Below are positions 1 through 11,111 of a stretch of 64,000 bases of DNA, piece by piece. The DNA lies in contig CM119268.1 of NCBI GenBank assembly GCA_051294375.1, forward strand, positions 17,007,947-17,071,946, in the 5' to 3' direction. The DNA comes from Paraspadella gotoi. Taxonomy: Eukaryota > Chaetognatha. The first letter of the stretch is position 1. Every line of letters begins with the position of its first letter. The translations under genes were made by a program, and so were the position numbers. The notes under the pieces were generated by a model that was not told the DNA's origin, did no database searches, and saw nothing but the letters and a program-made list of their open reading frames with translations.

Positions 1-177
1 TTCAGCAACTTCTTCTCCAGTAACTTTTGCAGCAACCTTTTCTGTACGCAATTTTTTTGTCAGCAGAAGTACTTCGAGCAATCTTTCTGCACAACTTCCT
101 CCTGCAGCAACCCTCACAGCAACTTGTTTCCTCACAGACTTCCTCCACTAGCCACTTCCTTTGCAGACGCATTAAAC

Positions 178-1954
178 GGGTTTCTCACGCAGCAGTTTCA
201 GTTTCAGCGGGGTGATACAGTGGCAGTTGATGGCCGGCAACAATGGCGGGCCGGCGTGCGAATATCTTCTCCAATGACGGAGGGACGGCCTGATGTAAGA
301 TTGATTTCGTCTCCGTCGTCCTCGACGGAGGTCCACGTCGCGGCGGTCGGCGGCCGATGATTCTTCATTGCTGCTATTTCTCCGATGGCTTCTCGGACTT
401 TGAATGAGTTCGTCGAGATGCCTTAGTTTGTTCTCCTTTTGATTTGCCTCTACTAATGTTATGAATTCTCTCTTTGGCCGCTTTTTCTATTTCTTTCATC
501 GTTTCAATCTGAATTCGTAATCACCCTTCTTTCTTACTTTCCTTGCATCTCTCATTAACTGTAGCCCTGTCTTTTAAATCGTTCTATATCTCGCTTTTCT
601 ATCTATCTTTGCTCTCTCTCGCTTTTTTTCATCTAAGTCCTCTTCTCAACCTTGATCGAGACCTAACCTGATACTGATCTCTCTTGAGACGATCGAGGAC
701 GTTAGTTACCGACGTGCCTTCCTTTCTCGATGAATCGGACGCTGCGTTTCGATCGGTCCAAAACTCCCGAGATTCCGTCGTGGACCCGCTCGACGGCGCG
801 GATTCTCATGATCTCGCGAGGGAATGCTGAGTAAAGGAGGGGGGATTTTCTGGGACGGCGAAACGGACATCCTTCCTAATTAGACGTGCCCTCATTATGC
901 GCGTACTGAACGGTCGGAATTATCTCATCTAACAACGACTTTACGCAATCGTTTCAAGTGCGTGAGGGGGGGGGGGGTGCAACAATAAATTGTGCGAGAA
1001 TCAGTGCACATGTCGGAACATGTTCCCCGCCGCCTTCGGCCTGTCGGGTCGCCTGGACCTCCGACGTAACTTTGCATTATTAGTATACGTTTTAAAAAAT
1101 TTCGAGTTCGTATTGTACATTCTTTAACGAACGTTAACTCTCTCTCATTTTGATTATAATGTTATAAAATCTTGGTTTATTGGCCAATAGTTTCATCGTC
1201 GCACGTTGAGACCCGTTGCAATTTTTTTTCAACTCACTTTGGCCGAAAGGCTTCGGCTCAGCCGTTCTTTATGGCCGATCACAAAAGATCCCCGGCCAAT
1301 GTTTTTTCAGCAAAAGAGGTCCGGCCTCCCGGTGTTGCCCGTTATCCGATGGCTCGCCACTTTCTTTCCGAATTCCTCAAACTGGTCAGCAAGAGAACGT
1401 GATCAAAGTTATGATTTTTCGAATTTAGACCCAAACCTCGGGAAGCCAAAGGTCGCTCCAAGTCCCAGGCTGCTTCGGTCTATTTTTTTTATTTTAATTA
1501 GTTTGTTTAGATAGAGATCTCCGTAGGAAGACGTTTAGTTCTAATAATAAGTACGGTAAGTGCTACTAGCCTCAGCTATAAACTTTCTATCGTCCATGAA
1601 GCCCGTGATCATAACGAATTTGAAATGTATTTTGTAGTAAGATGTTGTTGTGAAGAGTTGGTTTGTGTGTTAAGATCCTTCAAAGGCAAATAGTAAGTTC
1701 AATGTCAAATAATCAATAATTCTGTGCAAGTAAAAATACTAAGTAGGCTCATCCGGGGAGTTGTAGAAAACCGCTGTTCATCTCTCGTTTCAGTTCTTCT
1801 TTCATTTCTCTTCATCGTCTCGGGTCTAGCGGCGATCCTGGCGTTCCTTAGACTGTACTCGAGTTTCCTACTCCGTAGTTTAGTATTCAACAAATGATCA
1901 GTGTTTTATAAGCGTCGACCGCAAGTATCTGCGTCGCGTACGATCTCTCTTAAC
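178..1954 (-). repeat. Segment X, copy 1 (damaged frames)
   Basis: About 1.78 kb matching 6357-8137. Shared landmarks include the GTCGCGGCGGTCGGCGGC stretch (near 340), the AACAACGACTTTACGCAATCG stretch (near 935) and the pair of closely matching blocks at 1190-1500 and 7450-7740. The minus-strand frame that is open in copy 2 is interrupted here many times by one-base indels. No intact coding sequence can be annotated in this copy. Confidence 0.75.
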
Positions 1955-2038
1955 ACAATTAGATATAAGAACGTTAAATACACCAGAAAACGATTTTTTT
2001 CGCGTGCGGCTAAATAAGATATGAAAACTTTAAAAATT

Positions 2039-2063
2039 NNNNNNNNNNNNNNNNNNNNNNNNN
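2039..2063. other. 25-N placeholder gap
   Basis: Exactly 25 N, the same length as the gaps at 46795-46819 and 59489-59513, while all other gaps in the window have varied lengths. A fixed length suggests unknown true size. It separates copy X1 from the Y1 segment. Confidence 0.9.
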
Positions 2064-2383
2064 AAAAATTGAATGAGATCTTTTGTCGTACGATTCATGC
2101 TTGTTGGGGGTGTTACTATCGTGCATGTCGAAGTTCACAGGAGAGAAGGAGGGTGCATTGTTTGGTTGCAGAAACCGATCACCATGAAAGTTGTCTTTCT
2201 TGAATTTGCTGCCCCTCCTTGTTTCACAGATTAAATCAATTTGTTCTATGTTAATACACTGTGTGATTCAGAGGACGATCAATTTAGTAGTTTGTCTCAA
2301 ACTGTGGCTCAGCTCAGTTTGCACGTTTTTTCAACTTGTTCAAGCCAAAGTTCAAGCGCTCAATTCAAATTGTCTATGAACTT

Positions 2384-3290
2384 CAGTCTTTAAATTTTGT
2401 GTTGTACTACTTCAGTGGTTCATTGCTGGCACGCTAAACGAATATAAGATGCGAATCTAATAGCAGCACCCATCTCATTGCTTCTCTCATTTACTTCATT
2501 TTGTAAGTAAGGTTGAACCTGGTCCACAAACTTTAATAATATTTGTATTTGTTTTGGACAACAACTCCTACGTTGTCGTCTCTCTGAGCCATAGAAAGAC
2601 CGTTTACCTTTCCTCTCATAGGTCCTCTCTAATGTCATGCTACACATCCAAGCCTCTTTGAATTGTTCATTAATTTTAAACATTTCCAGAGTTTTTTCTC
2701 ACTCCAGAATATTTTGCTCTCACACTTATCCTCTAGAATGTGAGTCCTGACAAGACAAAGTTTTAAGTTATCCAACCTCAAACTTTGTTCAGCTGCTCCA
2801 AGCAGCAAGTTAAGGATTCCCTCCTCCTCCTCTTCCTCGTCTTTCTTCTTCCTATTTAGACGAGCATCATATCATTTGTATTTTCTATCAATATTAGCAA
2901 AGTTTTGATGTGAGACCAAGCTAGACAGATAGTAAATTTTTTTTTTTTTTTTTTTTTCATTTTTTCATTATTTTCATGAAGACTGGATCTTGTTAGCCCA
3001 GCAATGGTTCATTGATCATTGTTCATGCATTTAAACTCGTCATTCTTCTCTTTTATTACAGAATAGTAGGTGATTAAACTGTAGTGGGAGGACTTGCGTG
3101 ATACTTAAGTTGGATCCTAAACCGTAGTGTCTATAATCCGTATATCTTATACTTCCGCATTTATTGAATCTCCTATTCATAACGAGGATTTATAGAATTA
3201 TGACATGAAAGCAGGCGGGTGGAGGCATCCCCGACTGGTCTTCATGTGAATGACCTTTGTTAGATCTACACAAGCAGGAACTGTGCCCAT
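2384..3290 (-). repeat. Segment Y, copy 1
   Basis: About 0.9 kb matching 4538-5475. Shared landmarks are the CATTGCTGGCA start, the block around 2515-2660, the paired sentence-like block CAGCTGCTCCAAGCAGCAAG (near 2793 and 5009), and the GGGTGGAGGC block (near 3218 and 5413). It carries the open frame at 2420-2683 and, just upstream on the minus strand, a second open stretch in another frame containing the residues LLLGAAEQSLRLDNLKLC, consistent with one frame split by an indel. Confidence 0.7.
2420..2683 (-). CDS. Candidate C-terminal exon of unrecognised protein (Y1)
   Basis: An 87-codon frame ending in a TGA that follows the residues CQQ. I do not recognise the family. The product is basic and charged near its start (ERTYERKGKRSF) and then has an amphipathic stretch, KQIQILLKFVDQVQPYLQNE. 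The related copy near 4612-4830 keeps the KQIQILLK-VDQV stretch and the same CQQ-stop ending, but its frame is broken between them. Preservation of a peptide and of the stop position between copies that differ by many indels is the main reason to suspect coding. The frame probably continues upstream across a frameshift at about 2684. It could equally be the end of a transposon protein, since the segment is repeated. Confidence 0.35.
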   Translation of the reverse strand: MFKINEQFKEAWMCSMTLERTYERKGKRSFYGSERRQRRSCCPKQIQILLKFVDQVQPYLQNEVNERSNEMGAAIRFASYIRLACQQ

Positions 3291-4537
3291 GAGATTGAGT
3301 GTTACAGCAAGAAGCCTCAACAGCTCTAACAGCTTTGAAGTTAGTCAAAGGATGAATTGCAAAAAATATTCTCCTTCACGACGAATGATAGCTGAGCGCC
3401 CAGCAATTGCCGCAATTTAGTGTTCAGACAATGGCATTTCAATGTCATTTCTCCGCAAAATCGTCTTCCCGATTACATGGCGGATGGGTGGCCGATTGGA
3501 TTCTCTCCTCGTTTCGTCCTTTGACAGTTTTCTTCCGCAACCCTTTCACAACTTTTTTCCGATCCTTTTAACCGCAGATTTGCGTTTCGCGCGATCTCTT
3601 TTCCTGCAACCTCTTTCACAACTTCCTCATCTTTTTGTCCGTAAGCGTACATTTGAAACTTCTTGGCAGGCAGACCTCTGTCTCATCAGCAGCAACTTTT
3701 TCAGTCAAATTCTTCAGCAGGCGACTTCTTTAGCAGCAGCTTCTTATGGCAGGTAACGTCTTCTAACAGGCAGCTTTTCAAACGCAGATATTCGTTCCAG
3801 CAGCAGCGTCTTAGCAGCAGCATCTTCTGTTAGGCAGCAACTTCTTCTGTCAGGACAGCATCTGAAGGCTTCTTCTAACGCAAACAGACCTCAAGCTTCA
3901 TTTAATCGGTTCTTCATGCAGGCGGCGGTGGTGATTGGGATTGTGCGCACTCATTACGTTTTCGGCAGAGGTTCCTTTGTTGAATTCCCATTGCACGGGT
4001 CGGGGCGATCCTCATTTGCGTCGGCTCCCAGCTCCAAATGCTCCTTCGTTGGATGACTCCTTCGTTCGTTCCCCTTCACATTACTGCTCGCAGCTTAGGA
4101 CGTCGCCAGCCTTTCAAGTCTCCGCTCTCTGGCCTTTCTCGCTTCGTTTTTGTACTCTGAGATTCTATCTCCCATTCATCTATGCCTTTCCTCCACCATT
4201 CATGTATTCTTTCTTGCCGGTTCTCTTTCGGAACTTTCTTTCAATTTTTCTTCACAGCTCATGCCTCTTCATCCACCTCGTCTTGTCTCGTCTCTTTTCG
4301 TATTGGTACATTCGTTCGTTCTTGTTCTCCTCTCTTGGCTTTAGATACACTCTTTCTCTGCTCATTTTATAGGTCCTTGACCAACCTTTGGCGATCATCT
4401 TGCAAGACGATTGAGACGGACGGTTGTTACCAATAGTTCTAGGTTTTGAGTTGTTATTTTCGTGAAATAAGTTCATAGTATCAAATGTATTTTTTTCCTT
4501 TTTCTTCCCTAACTAACTTGCTCAATCACTCAGTGTT
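3291..4537. other. Middle unit: repeat segment a2 and truncated X edge
   Basis: Contains the second AGCAACTTCTT-rich minisatellite (3540-3930) and, at about 3900-3960, a short edge of segment X (the GGCGGCGGTGGTGATTGGG stretch resembles 6380 and 210). From 4060 to 4440 the sequence is CT-rich with a plus-strand open frame that is only a low-complexity translation. No gene is supported. Confidence 0.4.
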
Positions 4538-5475
4538 CACAGTCTTTTTGAATTTTGTTTTAAAGTTTAATTAACTTCATTTTTTTTTTTTCTTTTTTTT
4601 TTTTTTTTGTCATTGCTGGCACTAAACGTAATAAACAAATCTAAATATAGCTGCATCTGTCCTCTTATTGTTTCTCTCATTTTTACTTCTTTTGTAAAGT
4701 TAAAAGGTCAACCTGGTCCACTAACTTTAATAAAATTTGGATTTGTTTTGACAACAACTCCACTGTCGTCGTCATCGTCGTCTCTCTGAGCCGTAGAAGA
4801 CCATTTCTTTTCCTCTTATAGGTCCTCTCAACTCGTGTTCATGGTTTACACCTCCAAGCCTCGTGAATTTTACATTATTCCAGAGTTTTCCTTTCACTCC
4901 AGAATATTTTTGGCTCACATCTTTCTCCTCTTGAATGTGAGTCCTCAAACAAAATTTTAATTTCCACCTGCAAGTTTAATGCACCTTTTCCTAAGGCATC
5001 AAACTTTGTCAGCTGCTCCAAGCAGCAAGTTGTAGGAGACCTTCTCCTAAGCAAACTTTTTTTCGTCTTTCTTCTTCCCTTTAGACGAGCATCGTAAACG
5101 AAATATTGGCAATATTAGCAAATTTTAAATGTGAGACCAAGCTCGCCGAATTTGTGGAAAAAATTGACATCACAAATCTTTCTTTCTTTGTATTAAGACT
5201 TAACTTAAAAGCCCAGCAATGTTTATTCGTCAAACACATGAATTTTTCTCTTTATCCTTACATTTTACTACAAGTAGATGTGATCAAACCATAGTGACGA
5301 GTTTGTGATAATTCGTTGAACCAAACCGTAGTGTCATGAACCATAATCCTATACATTTCCGTCTTATAGATCTCCTCATTTCATAGAAAGATTTTTTAGA
5401 CGTTAGAAAGTGAAAGCAAGGGGTGGAGGCTCCCCGAACTGTTTACACGTACGACCTTGGTACTTAACAGATTGA
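4538..5475 (-). repeat. Segment Y, copy 2 (damaged frames)
   Basis: Second copy of 2384-3290, including the conserved CATTGCTGGCA end that encodes the CQQ-stop on the minus strand. Long T runs near 4579-4610 and scattered indels break the reading frame. No intact coding sequence is annotated. Confidence 0.7.
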
Positions 5476-5769
5476 GCAATTCATGGTCAGACAGAACATC
5501 CAGCTCGGCCTTGCGTTTGACAGCTTAAACTTAGGCTCAAACAGAAGACTTAAGAACTGAATTGTCGACGATGGTTCAGATGAGAGTAAGGCTAAAAATG
5601 AACTCCAAATGATAAAAAGTGATAAATTTAGGCCAGCTCCATTCATTATGTGCCGGCAGCTCTATGCAAACTTCTTCTCCATGCTCATATACGACCAGCG
5701 ATGTGGAGAACAAGATGGCTTCTCAACCTCAGACCTGTAATGTCTACTTGATCACAGGTTGATGACTCT

Positions 5770-6360
5770 TCGACAGTTTCCCCTTTAACGGTTCTTTAGC
5801 TCACTTCTCCAGCAGCTTCTCCTGCAGCTTCTCCAAAGCTTCTTTCCGCTACCTCCACAGCAACATTTTCCGCAACCTTTTCCGCAGCTTTTTCCGCACT
5901 ATTTTCCTCCAACCATTACTTATACAGTAACTATTTCCGCAACTTTTTCCACAACTTTTTCCGTAACATTTTCAGCAACTTTTTTCGCCGTTTTTTCCAC
6001 AACTTCTTCCACAACTTTTTCCGTAACTATTTTCAAAACTAATTTCCGATAACTTTTCCGGAAACGTTTTTCCGCGACTTCTTTAGCATCTTCCTTCCAG
6101 CGCACACTCTTCAGCAGAAAATTCCACAGCAGCAGGGCCTTTTCATCACCAGTACCTTCCTCTGCGTAACTTCTTTAGCAGTATACTTCTCTACCTTTCA
6201 CAATGTCGCGACTTGAGCGGTTTTCGTAGCACTTCTCTCCCATGCAGCAATTCGTGAAATTTTTGAAGTTTTCCCATGCAACCTTCTGCAGCATTGCCCC
6301 AACCTCCTCAGCACTTTTCAACTCTTCTGCAGGACTTCCTTTGCACGTTAAAACGGGTTT
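5770..6360 (-). repeat. Minisatellite encoding EKVA/EKVV-type repeats
   Basis: Imperfect repeats of about 12-15 bp with core AACTTTTTCCGC. On the minus strand they translate to a four-residue rhythm: VTEKVVEEVVEKTAKKVAEN within 5920-6105, and after one frameshift SAEKAAEKVAENVAVEVAER around 5800-5920. The same kind of repeat occurs at 1-180 (TEKVAAKVTGEEVAE) and 3540-3930 (EEVVKEVAGKEIA). The heptad-like mix of Val/Ala with Glu and Lys resembles amphipathic helical repeats such as those in LEA-like or apolipophorin-like proteins, but that is only compositional likeness. Confidence 0.5.
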
Positions 6361-8137
6361 CTCTACGCAACAGTTTTCAGCTTAGAGGCGGTGATGGCGG
6401 CGCGTGGAACTACATAATGACGATGGCGGCCTGCGCGGTTAGCGTGGATTCGCATCCTCTTCTTCACGAAAATTCCCGAAAGCTTCGTAACTATTTCCTC
6501 CTCGATATGACCTTCCTCCCTTTCCTTCCTCTCTCACCGTAGTGTAAGATCAGATCTTCGTCTGCCGTCGCCTCCGGCGGAGTTCCACGTCGCGGCGGTC
6601 GGCGGCGGTGATGATTATGTTCCCCTCCCCCCAGCTGCCTTTTCTCCGAAGGCTTCGCGGACTTTGATGACTTTGTTGAGTCGCCTTCGCCCGTTCTCCT
6701 TCCGATTCTGCCCTCCGCTTATCGATTATAAATCTCTCTGCCCAGCTTTTTTATCGTCTTTCAATCAGCTTTTCAATCTGAATTCGTAATCGAACTTCTT
6801 TCTTCTTTTCTTCCATCTCTTTAATTAGCTTTCATTTAGCCTCGTCTTTTAATCTATCTAATCCCTTTTCATTCTTCTTTCTCTCTCCCTGTTTATCTAA
6901 TACATTCAATCGAGGACACGGATTTCTCTCGAGACGATCGTGTTCGACTTAGTTACCGACGGCTTTCCCTTTTCCTTGATTCGGGACGCTGCGTTCGAGA
7001 CGGGCTCAAACTCCCGGAGATTCCGGCGTGCGGACCTCGCGTTCGAACTGCGCGCTTTCTCATGATCTCGGCGAGGAATGCTGAGAAAAGGAGGAGGGGG
7101 ATTTTCTGGGGACCCCGAAACGGACAATACCCTTCCTAATTTAGGACGTGCCCTCATTATGCCCGGTACTGAACGGTCGAATTTCTCATCTAACAACGAC
7201 TTTACGCAATCGGTTTCAAGTGCAGGGTGTGCAACAATAAATTGTGCGAGATCAGTGAACAATGTCCGGACAGTTCCCCGGGCCCCTTCGGCCTGTCGGG
7301 TCGCCTGGACCTCCGACGTAACTTTGGCATTATTGTATAGTTTTAAAAAATTTTCGAGTTCGTATTGTAATTCTTTAACGAACCGTCTAACTCCTCTCTC
7401 ATTTTGATTATTAATGTTATTAAAAAATCCTGGGTTTATGGCCAAAGTTTCATCGTCGCCATCTTGAGACGTTGGCATTTTTTTTTCAACTCACTTTGCG
7501 AAGGCTTCGGCTCCAGCCCGTTCTTACTTGGCCCGACTCACAAAAGATCCGGCCCCAATCGTTTTTTCAGAAAAAAAGATCCGGCTCCCGGTGGTTGCCC
7601 TTATCGATGCTCCCACTTTCTTCCGAATTCCTCAAACTGTTCACAAGAAACGGGATCAAGGTTAATGATTTTATTTAGACCCAAAACTCGGAGCCAAAGT
7701 CCTCCAAGTCCAGGCTGCTTCGGCTATTTTTTTATTTTAATTAGTTAGTTTAGATAGAATCCCGTAGGAGAACAGTTTAGATCTTAATATTAAGTACAGT
7801 AAGTGCTATAGCCTCAGCTAAAACTTTCTATCTCCATGAAGCCCGTGATCATAACGAATTGATGTATTTTGTAGTAAGATTGTGTGAAGTGTTAGACTTT
7901 CAAAGGCAAATAGTAAGTTCATGTCAAAATCATAATTCATTGCAAGTAAAACATACTAAGTAGGCTCCATCCGGGGAGTGTAGAAAACCGATGTCATTTT
8001 CGTTCATCTCTCGTCAGCGGCGATCCCTGGCGTTCACTTAAACTGTACTGAACTTTTTACTTGTAGTTACGTATTCAACAAATGATCAGTGTTTATACGT
8101 CGACGCCAAGTATCGCGCGCGTACGATCTCTCTTAAC
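6357..8137 (-). repeat. Segment X, copy 2
   Basis: Second copy of 178-1954, joined at about 8137 to clean AT-rich sequence, after which the two copies stop matching (TCTCTCTTAACA is the last shared stretch). It contains the longest uninterrupted minus-strand frame of the array (6906-7478). Confidence 0.75.
6906..7478 (-). CDS. Hypothetical protein frame in segment X copy 2
   Basis: A 190-codon frame on the minus strand. I do not recognise the family. The N-terminal part is hydrophilic (MPTSQDGDDE), followed by a helical-looking stretch (RGVRRFVKELQYELENFLKL) and a segment ALETDCVKSLLDEKF whose DNA is well kept in copy X1 (near 930-970). The C-terminal third is rich in Arg, Ser and Pro. No signal peptide or membrane segment is seen. 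Upstream on the minus strand the two copies remain very similar without a shared frame, so the true start is uncertain. Repetition of the segment and the lack of a known domain leave open a transposon gag-like protein or a tandem gene exon. Confidence 0.3.
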   Translation of the reverse strand: MPTSQDGDDETLAINPGFFNNINNQNERGVRRFVKELQYELENFLKLYNNAKVTSEVQATRQAEGARGTVRTLFTDLAQFIVAHPALETDCVKSLLDEKFDRSVPGIMRARPKLGRVLSVSGSPENPPPPFLSIPRRDHEKARSSNARSARRNLREFEPVSNAASRIKEKGKPSVTKSNTIVSREIRVLD

Positions 8138-8566
8138 AATCTTCAATGTTTAAAATTAGGAAAAAAGTGAAAATTCCTTGACTTTTTTATTCTCTGTAGC
8201 TAGAAATCTTATATATTTTAAAACGTTTTAGTCATTTTTTGCTGATCTAAACATTAAATATCAATATAACATATTTTATAAAAGTTTCTAGTTTTTTACA
8301 GCGAATCCAAATCAGTTCTTAAAAATAAAAAAAATTATTTTGAAATTTGATGATTTTATAAGGATATTACTAACAAAATATAATGGAATTTGCTATACTG
8401 TTATGCTAAAAAAATTTTTAAAAGGATTTCAAATTCATTAATTATATTATGTCATAGGCAGCAAAAAATAATGTTCAATCACTCAATCTTTTCATCACTC
8501 CACCCTAATGTCTAGTGGACTAGAACACTGCTTTAAGTTTCCAAAATTCTAAGATTCGTCTTGGGG

Positions 8567-8621
<55 letters not shown>

Positions 8622-9591
8622 TCACTCGGGCGTAAAGGGTGAACTTAGGTAATATTTTGCCTGATTAACTGAGCAAATTACCTAGGTAAAGAAAATATTT
8701 TTCTTAATTAAGATAGGCAATTTTCTTTGTATTTTTTAAAAAATAAATTAAACAATATATTTTTTTGGGTTTGATTTCCTTATTAACTTGATAAATGATG
8801 AATTGAAAGATGATAGAAAGACTAGTAATAATAATGTGGGTGCATACATTTAAAAAGATCTGTAATGTACATATCCTGATATGCTTGAAAGGATGAAAAC
8901 CTCGATCAGAAAAATGTTATAAAATATATCAAAGACTCAAATGATCCCCCAAAAATTTGCATCTTATCATCAAAGTCAAAGCTTACTAGAATTCTTTGCT
9001 TGCTCTCATACGATTTACTTGTCTCATAACCTAGCTGATTATGTAAAAAGATATGTTTAAGATACAGAAAGTACAAAACTAATGGTCATGACATACAAAC
9101 AAAAAAGTATAAGAAAATTCAGCCGACAGCTATTTTTTATTATTAACAGAAGTTTTAACTCAGTTAAAGTGAGAAATAACATTTATTAACATATTAAAAA
9201 AACATCTTAATCTTAATCGAAAAAATTATGTGCTGGAGTCCAAACCCTGTCACCAAACTTGGTCAAAGCAAAGTATACATTTTTAGCTGTTAATTTTTCT
9301 TTTTAATAAGATTAGTTTTTTTTGTTAAAAGTATTCTAGGGCTTAAAATAATGTAATGTCAATGTTAAGCAAAGTTTTATATTTTAAAAAGATGTATAAT
9401 TTAAAAATTAATACCCTAAAATATTGCATTTTATTAATTTAATCATTTATATGTAATTTTTTATCAATTTGTCTGAATTTATTTAAAATAATGTTTCTCT
9501 TCTTAATTTTAGCAAATTAGATCATAAATTTGTCAGTTATATTTCTATTTTAAAGCTACTTTCGTCAATTAAAAATTGTCTACTTTTATTT

Positions 9592-9593
<2 letters not shown>
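8138..9593. other. AT-rich flank, no gene seen
   Basis: AT-rich sequence without long open frames on either strand. It contains a (GA)24 run at 8572-8619 and otherwise no repeat I can match in the window. The GACA, inverted-repeat and X/a/Y families found elsewhere are absent. Confidence 0.6.
8572..8619 (+). repeat. (GA)n microsatellite
   Basis: Uninterrupted GA run of about 48 bp. Confidence 0.98.

Positions 9594-9672
<79 letters not shown>
9594..9672 (+). repeat. (GA)n microsatellite next to globin promoter
   Basis: About 79 bp of GA with two GAGC interruptions. It ends 35 bp before the TATA box of the globin gene, so its length or chromatin effects could influence that promoter; GAGA-type sites in this position are common in invertebrate promoters, but binding is not shown. 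Confidence 0.95.
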
Positions 9673-9675
<3 letters not shown>

Positions 9676-9706
9676 TGCTCTACTTATTCACGCGATTCTA
9701 ATTCTT

Positions 9707-9737
9707 TATAAAAACTCATTCGCGATTCGGTTCACAG
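9707..9737 (+). promoter_or_regulatory. Globin core promoter: TATA box and initiator
   Basis: TATAAAA at 9707-9713 is followed 27 bp later by TTCACAG, whose A at 9734 is a plausible transcription start (initiator-like). A GCGATTC heptamer occurs on both sides of the TATA box (near 9692 and 9722). The inferred leader from 9734 to the ATG at 10074 is about 340 nt unless it contains an unseen intron. Confidence 0.6.
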
Positions 9738-10073
9738 GTTCTGTGTTGCAGCTGATCAGACGAGAGTGCTCTTCTTTTCATAGTATTTCTGGTTCGACAA
9801 TTATCTTCTACTTTTCCTTCCTTTTGCTTTCTCAGGAGTTTTAATAATTAATTATTACCGGCTTTTCTAATTTTTTTTATTACTGAGTCAATTTCGTTTT
9901 CTCTGAAACCCGTTGTTCCAGTTTTTAACAATTGCAATCTTTCCGAAGATATCGCTCTCCGCCTCTTTTTTTTTCACATCCCGTTTCTTTCTTAGTCGGA
10001 CTCCCCAGATTTCAAAGATCGCTCGATCGTCTTCGAACTTCCGTTCTGCTTCCGAAGTTAAAGAAACTTAACA

Positions 10074-11111
10074 ATGGGTAAGAATGAATACTTTGTTTAC
10101 ATGTAGATTAATTGGTGAATTTATAGAAGGGAAACGCCTGTTTTTGATGAGGTCGCAATTGTATGTCAATCTTAAACGGCGATAAAACCAGAGAAAAGCT
10201 CCAAAATGTAACGCATTAGTTCAGAGTGTAACATCCTAGACCATGCTTTACAGCGGATGAAACAGAGGTTTCCGCACAAGAACCCGATCCGGTGACCGGC
10301 CTGACCAAAAACCAAGCCGAGATTCTGCAGGTCACGTGGGCCAAAGCGATCAAGGATCAGCGAGCCGCCGGAGTTCTCTTTTGGAAAATATTTTTCACAG
10401 GTTACCATCGGGATTTTGGTTTTAGAGATTTCGTTGGACAAATTTTATATTAGATCAACTTTCATTTCAGATCATCCTGACGCGAGGGACTTATTCAAGG
10501 AGTTTAAGGACAAGCCGATTGAGGAGGTAAAGTTTTTTTTCTAATTTACTAATCACAACCATCTACTGTGTTATTTTTTCAACTTTAAAGATTTTGTCAA
10601 TGCCGCGTCTCCGCGCGCACGGCGTCACAGTCATGCGCGCCATCTCTACGGTCATCGATAATCTCGACGATGCCGACGTGGTCGTCGAACTACTTGACAA
10701 GCTGGTGATGACAAAAAGAGTTGACAATGACGAGGGCGGAGTTGACATGGAAAGAGTGACAAGACTAACATTAAATTTTTAAGGGTTACAACCATTTCGC
10801 TCGTGGCGTCAATAGTGAGCATTTCACCCGCGTCAAAAACGTGGTCGTCAAGATGCTGAAGGAGGCGCTGGAAGACGAATTTCAAGAGGAAGTCGCCGAG
10901 GTAACATCATGATCTATTAACTGACTCTCGCTGAAATAAATAACTTTTTCAGCGAAAAAAAGTAATGTCAGTAAGGTTAAATTAAATTTTTGGTCTATCG
11001 GTTGTAATTGACCCCGTGATCTTTGAATTGCAGACTTGGGAGAAAGCTTTGGACGTGGTGGAGGCAGTCTGCATTCAGGGAAACGAGAAGGCCGCGTCCG
11101 AGAGCCAATGA
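10074..11111 (+). CDS. Intracellular globin, six coding exons
   Basis: Coding exons: 10074-10077, 10254-10400, 10471-10526, 10591-10704, 10784-10900, 11034-11111; all five introns (64-176 bp) begin GT and end AG, and the joined frame encodes 171 residues. It belongs to the haem-binding globin fold, expected to bind oxygen or other small ligands. Key positions are present: Trp30 (A12) in LQVTWAKA, Phe59 (CD1) and Phe62 (CD4) in DLFKEFKD, His79 (E7, distal) in RAHGVTVM, His111 (F8, proximal) in GYNHFARGV, and Trp148 in helix H. The N-terminal 17 residues are an acidic, polar extension with no signal peptide, so a cytosolic monomer or dimer is likely rather than a secreted haemoglobin. The start is the only ATG in context (ACAATGG) and sits in a four-base first coding exon. 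Introns are not at the usual B12.2 and G7.0 globin positions. The gene has its own TATA box and poly(A) signal and no close paralogue in the window. Confidence 0.93.

Larger units (their letters stand above)
1..8137 (-). repeat. Tandem array of X-a-Y units, low-accuracy sequence
   Basis: Reading the minus strand downward from 8137, the order is X2 (8137-6357), a3 (6360-5770), Y2 (5475-4538), a2 (3930-3540), Y1 (3290-2384), a 25-N gap (2039-2063), X1 (1954-178), a1 (180-1). This is an array of at least three related units, the middle one lacking most of X. Copies align end to end, but differences are dominated by single-base insertions and deletions and by homopolymer length, so frames break even where the DNA is clearly related. 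That pattern suggests uncorrected long reads used to fill a gap. Whether the array is real or partly one locus assembled more than once cannot be decided here. Confidence 0.7.
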
